Shown here in pieces: positions 22,931-31,434 of a stretch of DNA of 35,220 nucleotides. This stretch comes from an uncultured Sphingorhabdus sp. (GTDB lineage: Bacteria; Pseudomonadota; Alphaproteobacteria; Sphingomonadales; Sphingomonadaceae), in NCBI RefSeq assembly GCF_937872355.1, contig NZ_CALMSV010000212.1, positions 1 to 35,220 on the forward strand, written 5' to 3'. The notes beneath the pieces are model-generated. The model worked only from the letters and a program-made list of their open reading frames with translations. It was not told the DNA's origin and made no database searches. How positions within the stretch are numbered: the first letter of the stretch is position 1; each line of letters starts with the position of its first letter. The translations under genes were made by a program, and so were the position numbers.

Positions 22931-24586
22931 TTATTTGCAATTGCTCGCTGCACCAGCCATCAAATCCACACAGCGGCCGTCGATTTCATCCTTGGGCACA
23001 TCCAGCCCGATCAGGCTGGCCAGTGTCGGCAGAATATCTACGGTTTCGATTCCATTGGGCTGTTCGTAGGGCGCGACGCCCTTCCACCAGAACAGGATCG
23101 GCACCCGGCGGTCATAGCCCCAGGGCGAACCATGCGTCGCGACATAGCCGAAGCTGGTGTTGGGGATCGGCGTCACATAGCGTTTCAGCGCGACATAGAA
23201 ATCGCCCGAACGAGAAGGATCGAAATTGGCACGCACGCGCTGGATCAGGCTCCAATCCTCGGGCGGGCCGGAAGGCGATGGGGTAGCGGCAATTTCATCC
23301 TTGGTGATGACGACCTCTACCTGCGGGTGGGTACGATAATGCTTGAGCGCAGCATCGAGCACCGCGGACCGCTTGGCCGCAGGGATTTTGGTCGAAAGAT
23401 ACATGTCGCCAAATGGCGCGTCGCCCATGATGGCCGGCTCGGGCAGGTCAAACGCCTTGGCAAGCGCAGGTCCAACGCCTTGCGGCATCAGCTTGATGTC
23501 CGCGCGCTCAGCCGCAGGCAGCCCCTGAATAACATTGCGTTCAGGCAGGTCATGCCCGCCATGGTCGGCGGTCAGCACGACGACATAGGGTACTTTACTC
23601 TTGTCGAGCACAGCGAACATGCGGCCCAAAGTCGCGTCAAGCGCGGCGATCTGCGTGCAGGTTTCGGCCCCCGCTGTGCCAAAAGTGTGGCCGATATAGT
23701 CGGTCGCCGACAGGCTAATCGCCAGCACATCGGTCGCCGCCCCCTTACCGAGCCCCCTTTCACCAAAAGCAGCCAATGCGAGGTCCATCGTCAGCGCATC
23801 AAATTCGCCCGAGGCGCGGAAGGCACGAGCATCGCCTGCCTTACGCTGCTGGAGTGTACCAACCGTCGCATCTCCACCGATACCAACTGCGCGCGAATGG
23901 GTGGTGCACATGGCGGGCAGTTTCACCTTGGCCGGCTTGTCTATCGCGGCACGTGCCCGGGCGTTTATCATGCTGGTGGCACGTGGATCACCGCCATTGG
24001 CACCGGTCAGATTGCGAAACTGCTTGCCGTCCCACCACATAGTCAGTGATGTATTGTGCCCGCCCATCATCACCGCACCACGATCCTTGCCCGACACGGC
24101 CACTACCTGCGATGCGGGATTCACGGCCCGCATCCGGTCACCCAAAGTGGGGACCTTCAACAATTTGGACGAGACGGTGTAATTGGAACTGTTGCTGCCC
24201 TCTACCGAAGTGTCTTCGGAGCAATAGACGCCATAGTCGGTTTTACCGTCCTTGCCCGCACGACCGGTCGATGGATCGAACCAGCTGTTGGCAATGATGC
24301 CTGTACGTGCAGGGCGGCTACCTGTCAGGATAGTCGAATGGCCCGGACAGGTTTCGGTCGCAGCATGGCTTTGATAGCCGTTGGGAAAGGCGATACCACC
24401 CGCCAGCCGCTTAAGGCCGCCGGTAAAATCCTCGCGATACTCGTTGAACAGATCGGTCGAAAATTGGTCAACCGAGATCGCCACAATCAGCTTGGGCTCC
24501 GGGGCATCTGGCGCACTATCCTCGGCGAAAGCCGAAGTCGAAACCAGCGCGGTCGCGCCGAGCAATAACGCAGTGAATCTGTTCAT
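22931..24586 (-). CDS. phoK: secreted alkaline phosphatase, PhoK-like
   Basis: The 551-residue protein resembles the Sphingomonas alkaline phosphatase PhoK over its length. I chose the ATG at 24584-24586 (MNRFTALLLG) because AGGA lies 8 nt upstream; an ATG 9 bp earlier is also possible. A Sec signal precedes mature EDSAPD. Active-site parts are all present: metal ligand D40 in SVDQF, nucleophile T79 in ATETCPGHS, N100 in IIANSWF, K167 and R169 in SGKDRG, then SATDYIGH, TADHGGHD and VATHGSPW supplying zinc ligands. PhoK hydrolyses phosphomonoesters in the periplasm or medium. The gene ends an apparent MBL-ligase-phosphatase operon. No Pho box was identified. Confidence 0.9.
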   Translation of the reverse strand: MNRFTALLLGATALVSTSAFAEDSAPDAPEPKLIVAISVDQFSTDLFNEYREDFTGGLKRLAGGIAFPNGYQSHAATETCPGHSTILTGSRPARTGIIANSWFDPSTGRAGKDGKTDYGVYCSEDTSVEGSNSSNYTVSSKLLKVPTLGDRMRAVNPASQVVAVSGKDRGAVMMGGHNTSLTMWWDGKQFRNLTGANGGDPRATSMINARARAAIDKPAKVKLPAMCTTHSRAVGIGGDATVGTLQQRKAGDARAFRASGEFDALTMDLALAAFGERGLGKGAATDVLAISLSATDYIGHTFGTAGAETCTQIAALDATLGRMFAVLDKSKVPYVVVLTADHGGHDLPERNVIQGLPAAERADIKLMPQGVGPALAKAFDLPEPAIMGDAPFGDMYLSTKIPAAKRSAVLDAALKHYRTHPQVEVVITKDEIAATPSPSGPPEDWSLIQRVRANFDPSRSGDFYVALKRYVTPIPNTSFGYVATHGSPWGYDRRVPILFWWKGVAPYEQPNGIETVDILPTLASLIGLDVPKDEIDGRCVDLMAGAASNCK

Positions 24587-24607
24587 CTGTTTCATCCTGA
24601 AATCTGT

Positions 24608-26290
24608 TTAAACGCCAACTTCTGCGCGCAACGCCTTGCGGTCGAGCTTGCCGATCATAGTCTTCGGTAAAGCATCGCGCACGACCACGCCCAGCACCCG
24701 TTCATGCTTGCCCAATTGCGGGTTGAGCCAATTGGCCAACTCCTCGTCAGACACCAACTGTCCGCCGTTTAATGTGACAAACGCCTTGGGTCGCTCACCC
24801 GAATACGTATCCGGCACGCCGATCACCAAAGCTTCTTTGACCGCCGGGTGCTTGTATAAAATATCTTCAATCTGGCTTGGGAAAACCTTGAAACCACCAA
24901 CTGCAATCATGTCTTTCAAACGGTCGACGATGAAGATGAAACCGTCTTCATCAATGGTCGCCACATCGCCGGTCCGTAACCAGCCGTCGACAAACACCTC
25001 TGCCGTCGCCACCGGCTTGTTCCAGTAACCGGCCATGATTTGCGGCCCCTTGGCGAGCAATTCGCCCGGCTCGCCAACAGGAGCTGGCTTGCTGGGATCT
25101 TCCTTGTCAGCCAAACGCACGTCGGTTCCGGGAATGGGCTGCCCGATGCTGCCAACCTTGTTCGTCCCTTCATAGGGGTTACACGAAATCACCCCCGAGC
25201 TCTCGGTGAGGCCATAGCCCTCTATCACCGCGGCATGCGATACGCCCTCAAAGCGAGCCTTGAGTTCGGCTGCCAAAGGTGCGCCGCCCGAAATGCAGGC
25301 GCGTAGTGAACTGAAATCCGTGTTGGGCAGTTCGGCATTGTCGAGCAGCGCCTGATACATGGTTGGCACGCCGGGCATCGATGTCACCTTGGTCCGGTTG
25401 ACTGCCTTCAACGCCGCGGCCGCCTCGAAACGGGGAAGCATGACAATCTCGCCGCCATTGTCGATCGTGCGGTTGAGCACAGTGGCATTGGCGAAAACGT
25501 GGAAGAAGGGCAGCACACCCAATATGCGGTCCTCCGCAGGGCTATCGGGCCGGTTGGCGCGACTGTGCGGATCAATGCAGTTGATCTGCCGCGCATTGGC
25601 ACTGATATTCTGATGTGTAAGCATGGCACCCTTTGGCGTGCCTGTCGTGCCGCCGGTATATTGCAACTGCGCGACATCGGTTTCGGGATTGCAGGGCACA
25701 GGTGCATATTGCCCGTCATTCGCCATGAAGCGCGCATAATGGGTTATCCGGCCATCGTCGGGCACCTCGGCAATCTCGCCGCGCTTGAACAGCTTGTACG
25801 CCAGCCCCTTCATTTTCGGCAAAGCCTCGGCCACGCTTCCGACGATCAACTGTTTGAGGCTCGATTGGTTGAGCACTTTAATAGCGGTCGGCAGCAATGC
25901 TGCGGCAGACACCGTCACCAAAATCGAAGTACCGCTGTCGGCCACCTGATGCGACAATTCGTCGACGGTGTAGAGCGGCGAGAAATTGACCACAGTCGCC
26001 CCGGCGGCAAGTGCACCGTAATACGCCGCGATGTAATGCGGAACATTGGGCAGAAACAGGCCGATATGGTCGCCCTTCCCGATCCCCTGCAATTGCAATC
26101 CGCGGGCGAAGCGGCGCACCTGCTCGGCCATCTCGGCATAGCTGAATTTGCGACCCATGAAGTCGGCAATTGCGGCATTGCCACGTCGCTCTGCCGAGTT
26201 AAAAAACATATCGTGCACCGACAATGGTGCAAAAACCTGCTCCCATTTTGAAGGGTGCAGATAATTATTGGCCCAGGGCGTCGCGTTCAT
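24608..26290 (-). CDS. long-chain fatty acid--CoA ligase (FadD-like)
   Basis: The 560-residue protein activates a carboxylic acid as acyl-AMP and transfers it to CoA. It has the AMP-binding P-loop YTGGTTGTPKGAML starting at residue 211, the GYGLTESSG motif at 358, GWLRTGD, DRLKDMI, and the C-terminal catalytic lysine K548 in GKLDRK. The full family length suggests a functional FadD-type enzyme; chain-length preference cannot be read from sequence. It starts 9 bp after the MBL-hydrolase stop and ends about 20 bp before the phosphatase start, so the three genes are probably cotranscribed. GGAGAG lies about 5 nt before the ATG. Confidence 0.93.
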   Translation of the reverse strand: MNATPWANNYLHPSKWEQVFAPLSVHDMFFNSAERRGNAAIADFMGRKFSYAEMAEQVRRFARGLQLQGIGKGDHIGLFLPNVPHYIAAYYGALAAGATVVNFSPLYTVDELSHQVADSGTSILVTVSAAALLPTAIKVLNQSSLKQLIVGSVAEALPKMKGLAYKLFKRGEIAEVPDDGRITHYARFMANDGQYAPVPCNPETDVAQLQYTGGTTGTPKGAMLTHQNISANARQINCIDPHSRANRPDSPAEDRILGVLPFFHVFANATVLNRTIDNGGEIVMLPRFEAAAALKAVNRTKVTSMPGVPTMYQALLDNAELPNTDFSSLRACISGGAPLAAELKARFEGVSHAAVIEGYGLTESSGVISCNPYEGTNKVGSIGQPIPGTDVRLADKEDPSKPAPVGEPGELLAKGPQIMAGYWNKPVATAEVFVDGWLRTGDVATIDEDGFIFIVDRLKDMIAVGGFKVFPSQIEDILYKHPAVKEALVIGVPDTYSGERPKAFVTLNGGQLVSDEELANWLNPQLGKHERVLGVVVRDALPKTMIGKLDRKALRAEVGV

Positions 26291-26299
26291 AACTCTCCT

Positions 26300-27409
26300 C
26301 TAAACGGCGCTATACCAGCCAACCCCGTCGATTGTCTCTACCTTAGCGCGACCGGTTGCGACCAGATGCACCAGATGGGCATGCGATTCCCCGGTGGCGA
26401 GGCCGAAAACGCTCTCGTCAATCGGCCGGTCAAATAGAAGTGCGAAAGTATCCACCGCGCGCATCGGTTTTTCACGCAACGCGACCTCAAGCTTGTCGAG
26501 ACGATCGTGATGCCCTTCAGCGAGCTTGTCGAGGCGCACATGCACACCGCGAAAAGGCGAACCGTGTGCAGGCAACACCAGCATGTCGCCCGGCAACTTT
26601 CGGCGGAATTTGGCAATTGAATCGAGCCATTCGCCGAGCGGATCGGCATCGGGTTCGCTATCCATGATCGAAACATTGCTGGTGATGCGCGGCAGGATCT
26701 GGTCACCGGCAATAATTACGCCATTATGATGGTCGATAAGGCAGGTATGCTCTGGCGTATGACCACCTCCGGTCATCGCCTCCCACACACGGCCGCCGAT
26801 GCGGACATGCTGGCCATCTTCGAGTCGACGGTGGCCAGTCGGCAATTGCGAAACGGCACGGGCAAAACCACCAAAGCCGCGTTTGCGCATATCCTCGACC
26901 TGGGCTTCATTATATCCCTGATACCGCCGACGATCGAGAATCTCCTTGGGCGGCTCATCGCGCTGGTCGGCGGTCAGCATGCGCGCCATCAACCATTCGG
27001 TGCGGTTCATCCACAACTGCACCTTGCAGCGATTGGCGAGCCAGCCTGCGCAACCGACATGGTCGGGATGGAAGTGCGTGACAAAGATGCGCGTCATCCG
27101 CCGGTCGCCCAACGTGCCTTCAAGCAGCTTCTTCCACTCTTCGATCACCACCGGCATGAACAGGCCGGTATCGGCAATGGCAAAGCCCTCGCCCTGCTCG
27201 TCAAGGTCGTCGAGCAGCCAGATGTTGATATGGTTGAGGTTGCCTGGCACCGGCATCCGCGTCCAGCCCATGTCCGGTGCCAGCGGATAGATTTCGCCAT
27301 AGCCGGGCACATGCTCGCCCAGCGGATAGGTCAGCCCTTTGATTTCGATCGGTTCAAAGCCATGGTCGGCGAGCGACATGTCATAAGCGGGCAGGGTTTC
27401 AACAGTCAT
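26300..27409 (-). CDS. MBL-fold metallo-hydrolase
   Basis: The start at 27407-27409 (MTVETLPAYDMS) is preferred over an upstream ATG at 27445, although the ribosome binding site is weak. The 369-residue protein has a metallo-beta-lactamase core: the strand and DTG at D80, the dinuclear metal motif THFHPDH (H112, H114, D116, H117), a further ligand H217 in GGGHTPEH, D236 in AGDQ and H282 in LPAHGSP. A C-terminal helical region of about 80 residues follows, as in many lactonase or thioesterase-like members. The substrate is unknown; adjacency to an acyl-CoA ligase suggests a thioester or lactone. It is 63 bp downstream of trcR on the same strand. Confidence 0.9.
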   Translation of the reverse strand: MTVETLPAYDMSLADHGFEPIEIKGLTYPLGEHVPGYGEIYPLAPDMGWTRMPVPGNLNHINIWLLDDLDEQGEGFAIADTGLFMPVVIEEWKKLLEGTLGDRRMTRIFVTHFHPDHVGCAGWLANRCKVQLWMNRTEWLMARMLTADQRDEPPKEILDRRRYQGYNEAQVEDMRKRGFGGFARAVSQLPTGHRRLEDGQHVRIGGRVWEAMTGGGHTPEHTCLIDHHNGVIIAGDQILPRITSNVSIMDSEPDADPLGEWLDSIAKFRRKLPGDMLVLPAHGSPFRGVHVRLDKLAEGHHDRLDKLEVALREKPMRAVDTFALLFDRPIDESVFGLATGESHAHLVHLVATGRAKVETIDGVGWYSAV

Positions 27410-27472
27410 GACAGACTGCCTGCCCCATACGTCACCACAGCGCAATGGTGACGTTAGGGAAGGTCGGCGAGA

Positions 27473-28180
27473 TTACTCGCCCGATTTCTTGAACAGCGTT
27501 TCCGCAGTGAGTTCCGCAGGCGCTTCTTCTTCGCCATGCAGCGCTTCTTCGGCAGCGCGCTTGGCTTCGTCGCGTTCGTTGCGCAGCTGTGTCAGCAAGG
27601 CTTCCTTGTCGCCAGCGAAACGACTGTCATCTGCAGCCTTGTCTTCAAGGCCGGCCTTTTTGGCGGCACGCGCAACAATCGCGTCCAGCTCGCGCTGCGA
27701 GCACAGCCCGAGCGTCACCGGGTCCTTCGGCTGGATCTCGCTGATATTCCAGTGGCTGCGCTCACGGATCGCCTGGATCGTGTTGCGCGTAGTACCGATG
27801 ATCTTGCAAATCGCACCGTCGGAAATTTCAGGGTGGTTGCGCAGCAGCCAAGCGATGCCATCCGGCTTATCCTGACGCTTCGATACCGGCGTATAGCGCG
27901 GGCCCTTGGTACGGCGCACCTGTTCTGGTCCCTTGCTGATTTTCAGGGAATAGTCGCTATCTGCCTGTCCCTTTTCGATTTCTTCCATCGAAAGTTCACC
28001 CGCACGGACGGGATCGCGGCCGGTATATTTGGTACCCGTCATGTCATCAGCCATCGCCTGAACTTCCAATATGTGCAGGCCGCAGAATTCGGCAATCTGG
28101 TGAAATGCGAGCGCTGTATTGTCGACCAGCCATGCTGCGGTCGCGTGCGGCATCAGGGGAACAAGTCCGTTCTGGGCCAT
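27473..28180 (-). CDS. trcR: cell cycle transcriptional regulator TrcR (DUF1013)
   Basis: The 235-residue protein matches the alphaproteobacterial DUF1013/TrcR family. The N-terminus LVPLMPHATAAWLVDNTALAF is diagnostic, followed by a helix-turn-helix-like region (IAEFCGLHILEVQAMAD) and a second one (ICKIIGTTRNTIQAIRERSHW). The C-terminal 60 residues are a charged coiled-coil-like helix. Members are conserved across alphaproteobacteria as DNA-binding regulators linked to the cell cycle. GGAGA lies 7 nt before the ATG, and a 9-bp hairpin stands in the leader just upstream. The gene is first in a minus-strand run and divergent from the TonB receptor. Confidence 0.9.
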   Translation of the reverse strand: MAQNGLVPLMPHATAAWLVDNTALAFHQIAEFCGLHILEVQAMADDMTGTKYTGRDPVRAGELSMEEIEKGQADSDYSLKISKGPEQVRRTKGPRYTPVSKRQDKPDGIAWLLRNHPEISDGAICKIIGTTRNTIQAIRERSHWNISEIQPKDPVTLGLCSQRELDAIVARAAKKAGLEDKAADDSRFAGDKEALLTQLRNERDEAKRAAEEALHGEEEAPAELTAETLFKKSGE

Positions 28181-28201
28181 GTCTGATTCTCCAATAAATA
28201 G

Positions 28202-28224
28202 GGCCGCCCCTTACCGGAGCGGCC
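28202..28224 (-). promoter_or_regulatory. hairpin in the trcR leader
   Basis: GGCCGCCCC (28202-28210), loop TTACC, and GGAGCGGCC (28216-28224) form a 9-bp stem with one wobble on the trcR strand. It ends 21 nt before the trcR start codon and is followed by an AT-rich stretch and the ribosome binding site. It could be a leader structure, an attenuator or a terminator of upstream transcription. Confidence 0.45.
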
Positions 28225-28285
28225 TGAATATGGCGCCCGCTTAGGCCAAAGCCGCCCTTACGGCAAGCATCATTCGTCGGAAAAG

Positions 28286-28402
28286 TCTGCATTCCTATGC
28301 AGGAAAGGCTTGACTGCATTAATTGCGCACTTAACACTGCGCATTGCCAAAGGTTTGAGGAGACCTTCGAAGACGTAATTTGATTCCACTACATCGTAAT
28401 TT
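28286..28402 (+). promoter_or_regulatory. repeat-rich upstream region of the TonB-dependent receptor
   Basis: Several paired elements stand here. CTGCAT-TCCT-ATGCAG (28287-28302) is a 6-bp hairpin. TTGACT (28310-28315) could be a -35 element. Two copies of the palindrome TGCGCA (28324-28329 and 28338-28343) are 14 bp apart. Two direct copies of CGTAATTT (28374-28381 and 28395-28402) are 21 bp apart, about two helical turns. The gene starts at 28430 with a strong ribosome binding site. These could be operator sites; no regulator is known for them. Confidence 0.4.
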
Positions 28403-28429
28403 CGTAGCAATTCATGAAGGGAGAGGACC

Positions 28430-31375
28430 ATGCGTAAGCTACATTTAGTAAGTACGGCTGCGCTTGTCATTTCAATGGCAATGCCAGCCTATGCGCAAAC
28501 AGCGCCACAGGCCGATGAAGATACCGGATATAATGACGAAATCGTTGTAACCGCTCAACGTCAGGCACAAAGCTTGCAAGACGTTCCGATCGCGGTTTCG
28601 GCATTTTCAACCGAAACGCTTGAGCGGCAGCAAATTGACAATCCGCAGGAACTACAGTTGGCGTTGCCCAGCACGTCTATCACTTACGGTAACTTTTCCG
28701 GCACAAATATCACCATCCGCGGAATCGGTTCGCCCGTAGTTGCGGCATCGGGCGATGCGGGTGTGGCGATCCATTTCAACGATATGCCATTGATCGCCAG
28801 CCGCATATTTGACTCTGAATTTTATGATTTAGAACGCTTGGAAGTGCTTCGCGGGCCGCAGGGAACTTTGTTCGGTCGAAACGCAACAGCCGGAGTATTC
28901 AATATTATCACCGCAAAACCCGACCTCAACGCGTTTGCGGCATCTGGTGAAGCGTCATACGGGAAGTACAATGCACTTCAGGTCAAAGGCATGGTCAATG
29001 TGCCTATCGGTGACATCGCTGGTGTCCGCCTCGCAGGAATGTATCTGAAGCGTGACGGTTATACCAAAAACCTGAACACCGGAAACGACATCGACGGTCG
29101 CGATTATTATTCGTTGCGCGGCTCATTCAAGCTGGAACCGAGCGATAACACGAGATTTACAGTCACTGCGCAGTATTTCAAGGAAGACAGTAACCGTTCT
29201 CGTGGCCAGAAACAATTGTGCGCCACCGACCTGACAGGTATTCTCGGTTGTCGACCTGATCAGGAGGCATTTGGTGCCATCAACGGCGATTCGACCGCAG
29301 TCGGAGTTTTGGCAAGTCGGGAATTTCTCACCATCGCAGGTTTTGGGCCTTTGGCCGCCTTTGCGTTGGGTAGCGTCTATGGCGATGATGGCCATTCCTA
29401 CGACACTTCGATCAATCCGACCAATGTTCGTCAGGTAGCCATCGACTTCGAGCCTTTCTGGAAGTCGGACCAGCTGACCATCAGTGCGGAATTGGAGCAG
29501 CAATTCGGCGATATCACCGCAACGTTAAATGGCGGCTATTCCGAAAACGAATATGCTTCCAGCCTCGACTATAACCTGACTACAACCCGCAGTATCTTAA
29601 ACAATCCCGGCCTTGTGGCGCTGCGCGCAGCCGGTGCGGGCGGCAACCCTATCGCTCAGGCAATGCTGAGTTCAGGTATCTTCAACGGCAACCAAATTTG
29701 CACGTCCTCGTTCGACCCGCTATATTCCGGCTATTTGGGTGGACGCATCAATTCCTGTGGTGACAATACCAATGAATATGATTATTCAGGCGGCAGTAAC
29801 AAACAATGGTCGATCGAAGGTCGCATCGCTTCCGATTTTGATGGCCCATTCAACTTCCTTATCGGTGCACTTTATTTGCAAAACACGGGCCGTAACGTCG
29901 ACTATGCCGTGATGGCATCGGGTTTTGATTATATGTCGACGCTTCTTGGGGCTGTTAATGCCCTTGGTGCCGGGTTGCCGACTGTACGCTATGGGTTGGG
30001 GCCCCCGTTCTTTTTTAGCGACACTAACAAGGGCAAGCTAAAAACCTACGGTATTTTCGGTGAAGTATATGTCGATCTCGCCGATAATTTGAAAGTAACT
30101 GGTGGTTTGCGTTATTCGAACGACAAGAAATATATCCGGGCGCGCCAGCCATTCCTGAATGTCCTCGTTCCATATGGCACCTCCGACGCCGGCACAATTC
30201 TTGCCAATTTTGACGGAGACAGTGCTACCCCCGGGCAGCAGGAATTTGCGGAGCAACGCGGGACCTTTGACGAAATCACCGGACGCTTTGTCGTCGACTG
30301 GCAACCGGATGTGTCCTTCACAGATGACACGTTGGTGTACGCAAGTTACACACGTGGTTATAAGCCCGGGGGTTTCAATCCGCCCTATGATCCCAACTTG
30401 TTTCCACCAATTCCGTTAACATTCGAGGGCGAACTTATTGACGCTTTCGAAATCGGCACAAAAAACAGTTTCATTGGTGGCCAATTGCAGCTGAATGCAA
30501 CTGGTTTCTATTACAAGTATAATGGCTTCCAAGTCAGCCGTATCATCAACCGTACGTCATTCAACGACAATACCGATGCAACAATTTACGGACTGGAATT
30601 GGAAGCGATCATCAGGCCGGTAAGAGATTTCACGGTCAATGCTAGCCTTTCGTATCTGAAGACCGAGATCGCCGATTTTAACACGGTAGACACGCGAAAT
30701 CCGTCCAATGGTCGTAGCGACGTAGTAATAATCAAGGATTTGCAGAGTGCAGCTAACTGCGTCGTTGCCCCAGCCGTTGCTGGAAGCGTGCCAATTGCCA
30801 ACACACTGGCGCTCGTTAACGGATTCAATGCCGTTGCCGGAGGTGGCTTGATCAGGCCTGCTGTACAAGTCCCCGGTACCAATTCTTATGGCGCATTCTC
30901 ACTTTGCGGAGCATTGGGAGCGTTCATCCGTGGCAACACACCAGCTGGCACCTACCTGTTCGACGCCGGTGCCGGCGGTGGCTTCTTCCTTCCCGGAGGT
31001 GTAGAACGCAATCTGAAGGGTAATGAGTTAGCCAATTCGCCAAACTTCAAATTCTCGGTTGGCGCTCAATATGATATCAGAACCAGCAGCGGATGGACGA
31101 TTACTCCCCGTGCTGACCTGTATTTCACTGGCAACGCGTGGGGAAGCAACTTTAATACGATCAGAGACCGAATTCAGTCGTATGAAATTGTTAGCACCCA
31201 ACTGACCGTCTCAGGACCAGAAGACAAGTTCTATGCACGGGCTTTTGTATCGAACCTGTTCAATTCGCAGGCGATCACAGGTAAATATATTACCGACCCG
31301 TCGTCGGGCCTGTTTACCAACATCTATACATTGGATCCGCGCACCTATGGCGTAGCGGTAGGTTTCCGGTTCTGA
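28430..31375 (+). CDS. TonB-dependent outer-membrane receptor
   Basis: The 981-residue protein has a Sec signal (cleavage likely after AYA, residue 22), a TonB box region DEIVVTAQ at 36-43, a plug domain (VPIAVSAFS, ITIRGIG, LEVLRGPQGTLFGRNATAGV), and a 22-strand barrel that ends in the expected aromatic residue (YGVAVGFRF). Such receptors pull large substrates through the outer membrane with energy from TonB-ExbBD. The VTAQRQAQSLQDVPIAV style is typical of the sphingomonad group that imports siderophores, sugars or aromatic compounds; the ligand here is not determinable. AGGGAGAGG precedes the ATG. Two sampled 60-base lines (30301-30360 and 30541-30600) have 54 GC of 120, below the housekeeping genes. 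A terminator follows. Confidence 0.95.
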   Translation: MRKLHLVSTAALVISMAMPAYAQTAPQADEDTGYNDEIVVTAQRQAQSLQDVPIAVSAFSTETLERQQIDNPQELQLALPSTSITYGNFSGTNITIRGIGSPVVAASGDAGVAIHFNDMPLIASRIFDSEFYDLERLEVLRGPQGTLFGRNATAGVFNIITAKPDLNAFAASGEASYGKYNALQVKGMVNVPIGDIAGVRLAGMYLKRDGYTKNLNTGNDIDGRDYYSLRGSFKLEPSDNTRFTVTAQYFKEDSNRSRGQKQLCATDLTGILGCRPDQEAFGAINGDSTAVGVLASREFLTIAGFGPLAAFALGSVYGDDGHSYDTSINPTNVRQVAIDFEPFWKSDQLTISAELEQQFGDITATLNGGYSENEYASSLDYNLTTTRSILNNPGLVALRAAGAGGNPIAQAMLSSGIFNGNQICTSSFDPLYSGYLGGRINSCGDNTNEYDYSGGSNKQWSIEGRIASDFDGPFNFLIGALYLQNTGRNVDYAVMASGFDYMSTLLGAVNALGAGLPTVRYGLGPPFFFSDTNKGKLKTYGIFGEVYVDLADNLKVTGGLRYSNDKKYIRARQPFLNVLVPYGTSDAGTILANFDGDSATPGQQEFAEQRGTFDEITGRFVVDWQPDVSFTDDTLVYASYTRGYKPGGFNPPYDPNLFPPIPLTFEGELIDAFEIGTKNSFIGGQLQLNATGFYYKYNGFQVSRIINRTSFNDNTDATIYGLELEAIIRPVRDFTVNASLSYLKTEIADFNTVDTRNPSNGRSDVVIIKDLQSAANCVVAPAVAGSVPIANTLALVNGFNAVAGGGLIRPAVQVPGTNSYGAFSLCGALGAFIRGNTPAGTYLFDAGAGGGFFLPGGVERNLKGNELANSPNFKFSVGAQYDIRTSSGWTITPRADLYFTGNAWGSNFNTIRDRIQSYEIVSTQLTVSGPEDKFYARAFVSNLFNSQAITGKYITDPSSGLFTNIYTLDPRTYGVAVGFRF

Positions 31376-31400
31376 GCTGAAATCTCGCGAAGAAACGAAG

Positions 31401-31428
31401 AACCCTGGAGGAAACTCCGGGGTTTTTT
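31401..31428 (+). terminator. rho-independent terminator after the TonB-dependent receptor
   Basis: AACCCTGGAG (31401-31410), loop GAAA, and CTCCGGGGTT (31415-31424) form a 10-bp stem with one T-G wobble, running into six T residues (31423-31428). It ends 7 bp before the convergent quinone oxidoreductase stop. The opposite strand lacks a good T-run, so it works mainly for the receptor. Confidence 0.9.
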
Positions 31429-31434
31429 GTTGGG

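Noticed and set aside
22925-24049. 374-codon plus-strand open frame
   Set aside because: Antisense to the PhoK-like phosphatase, whose catalytic motifs are complete on the minus strand.
28324-28343. Possible CRISPR-like or att-site repeat (two TGCGCA)
   Set aside because: Only two 6-bp copies, with no spacer array, integrase or tRNA fragment nearby; kept only as a possible operator.
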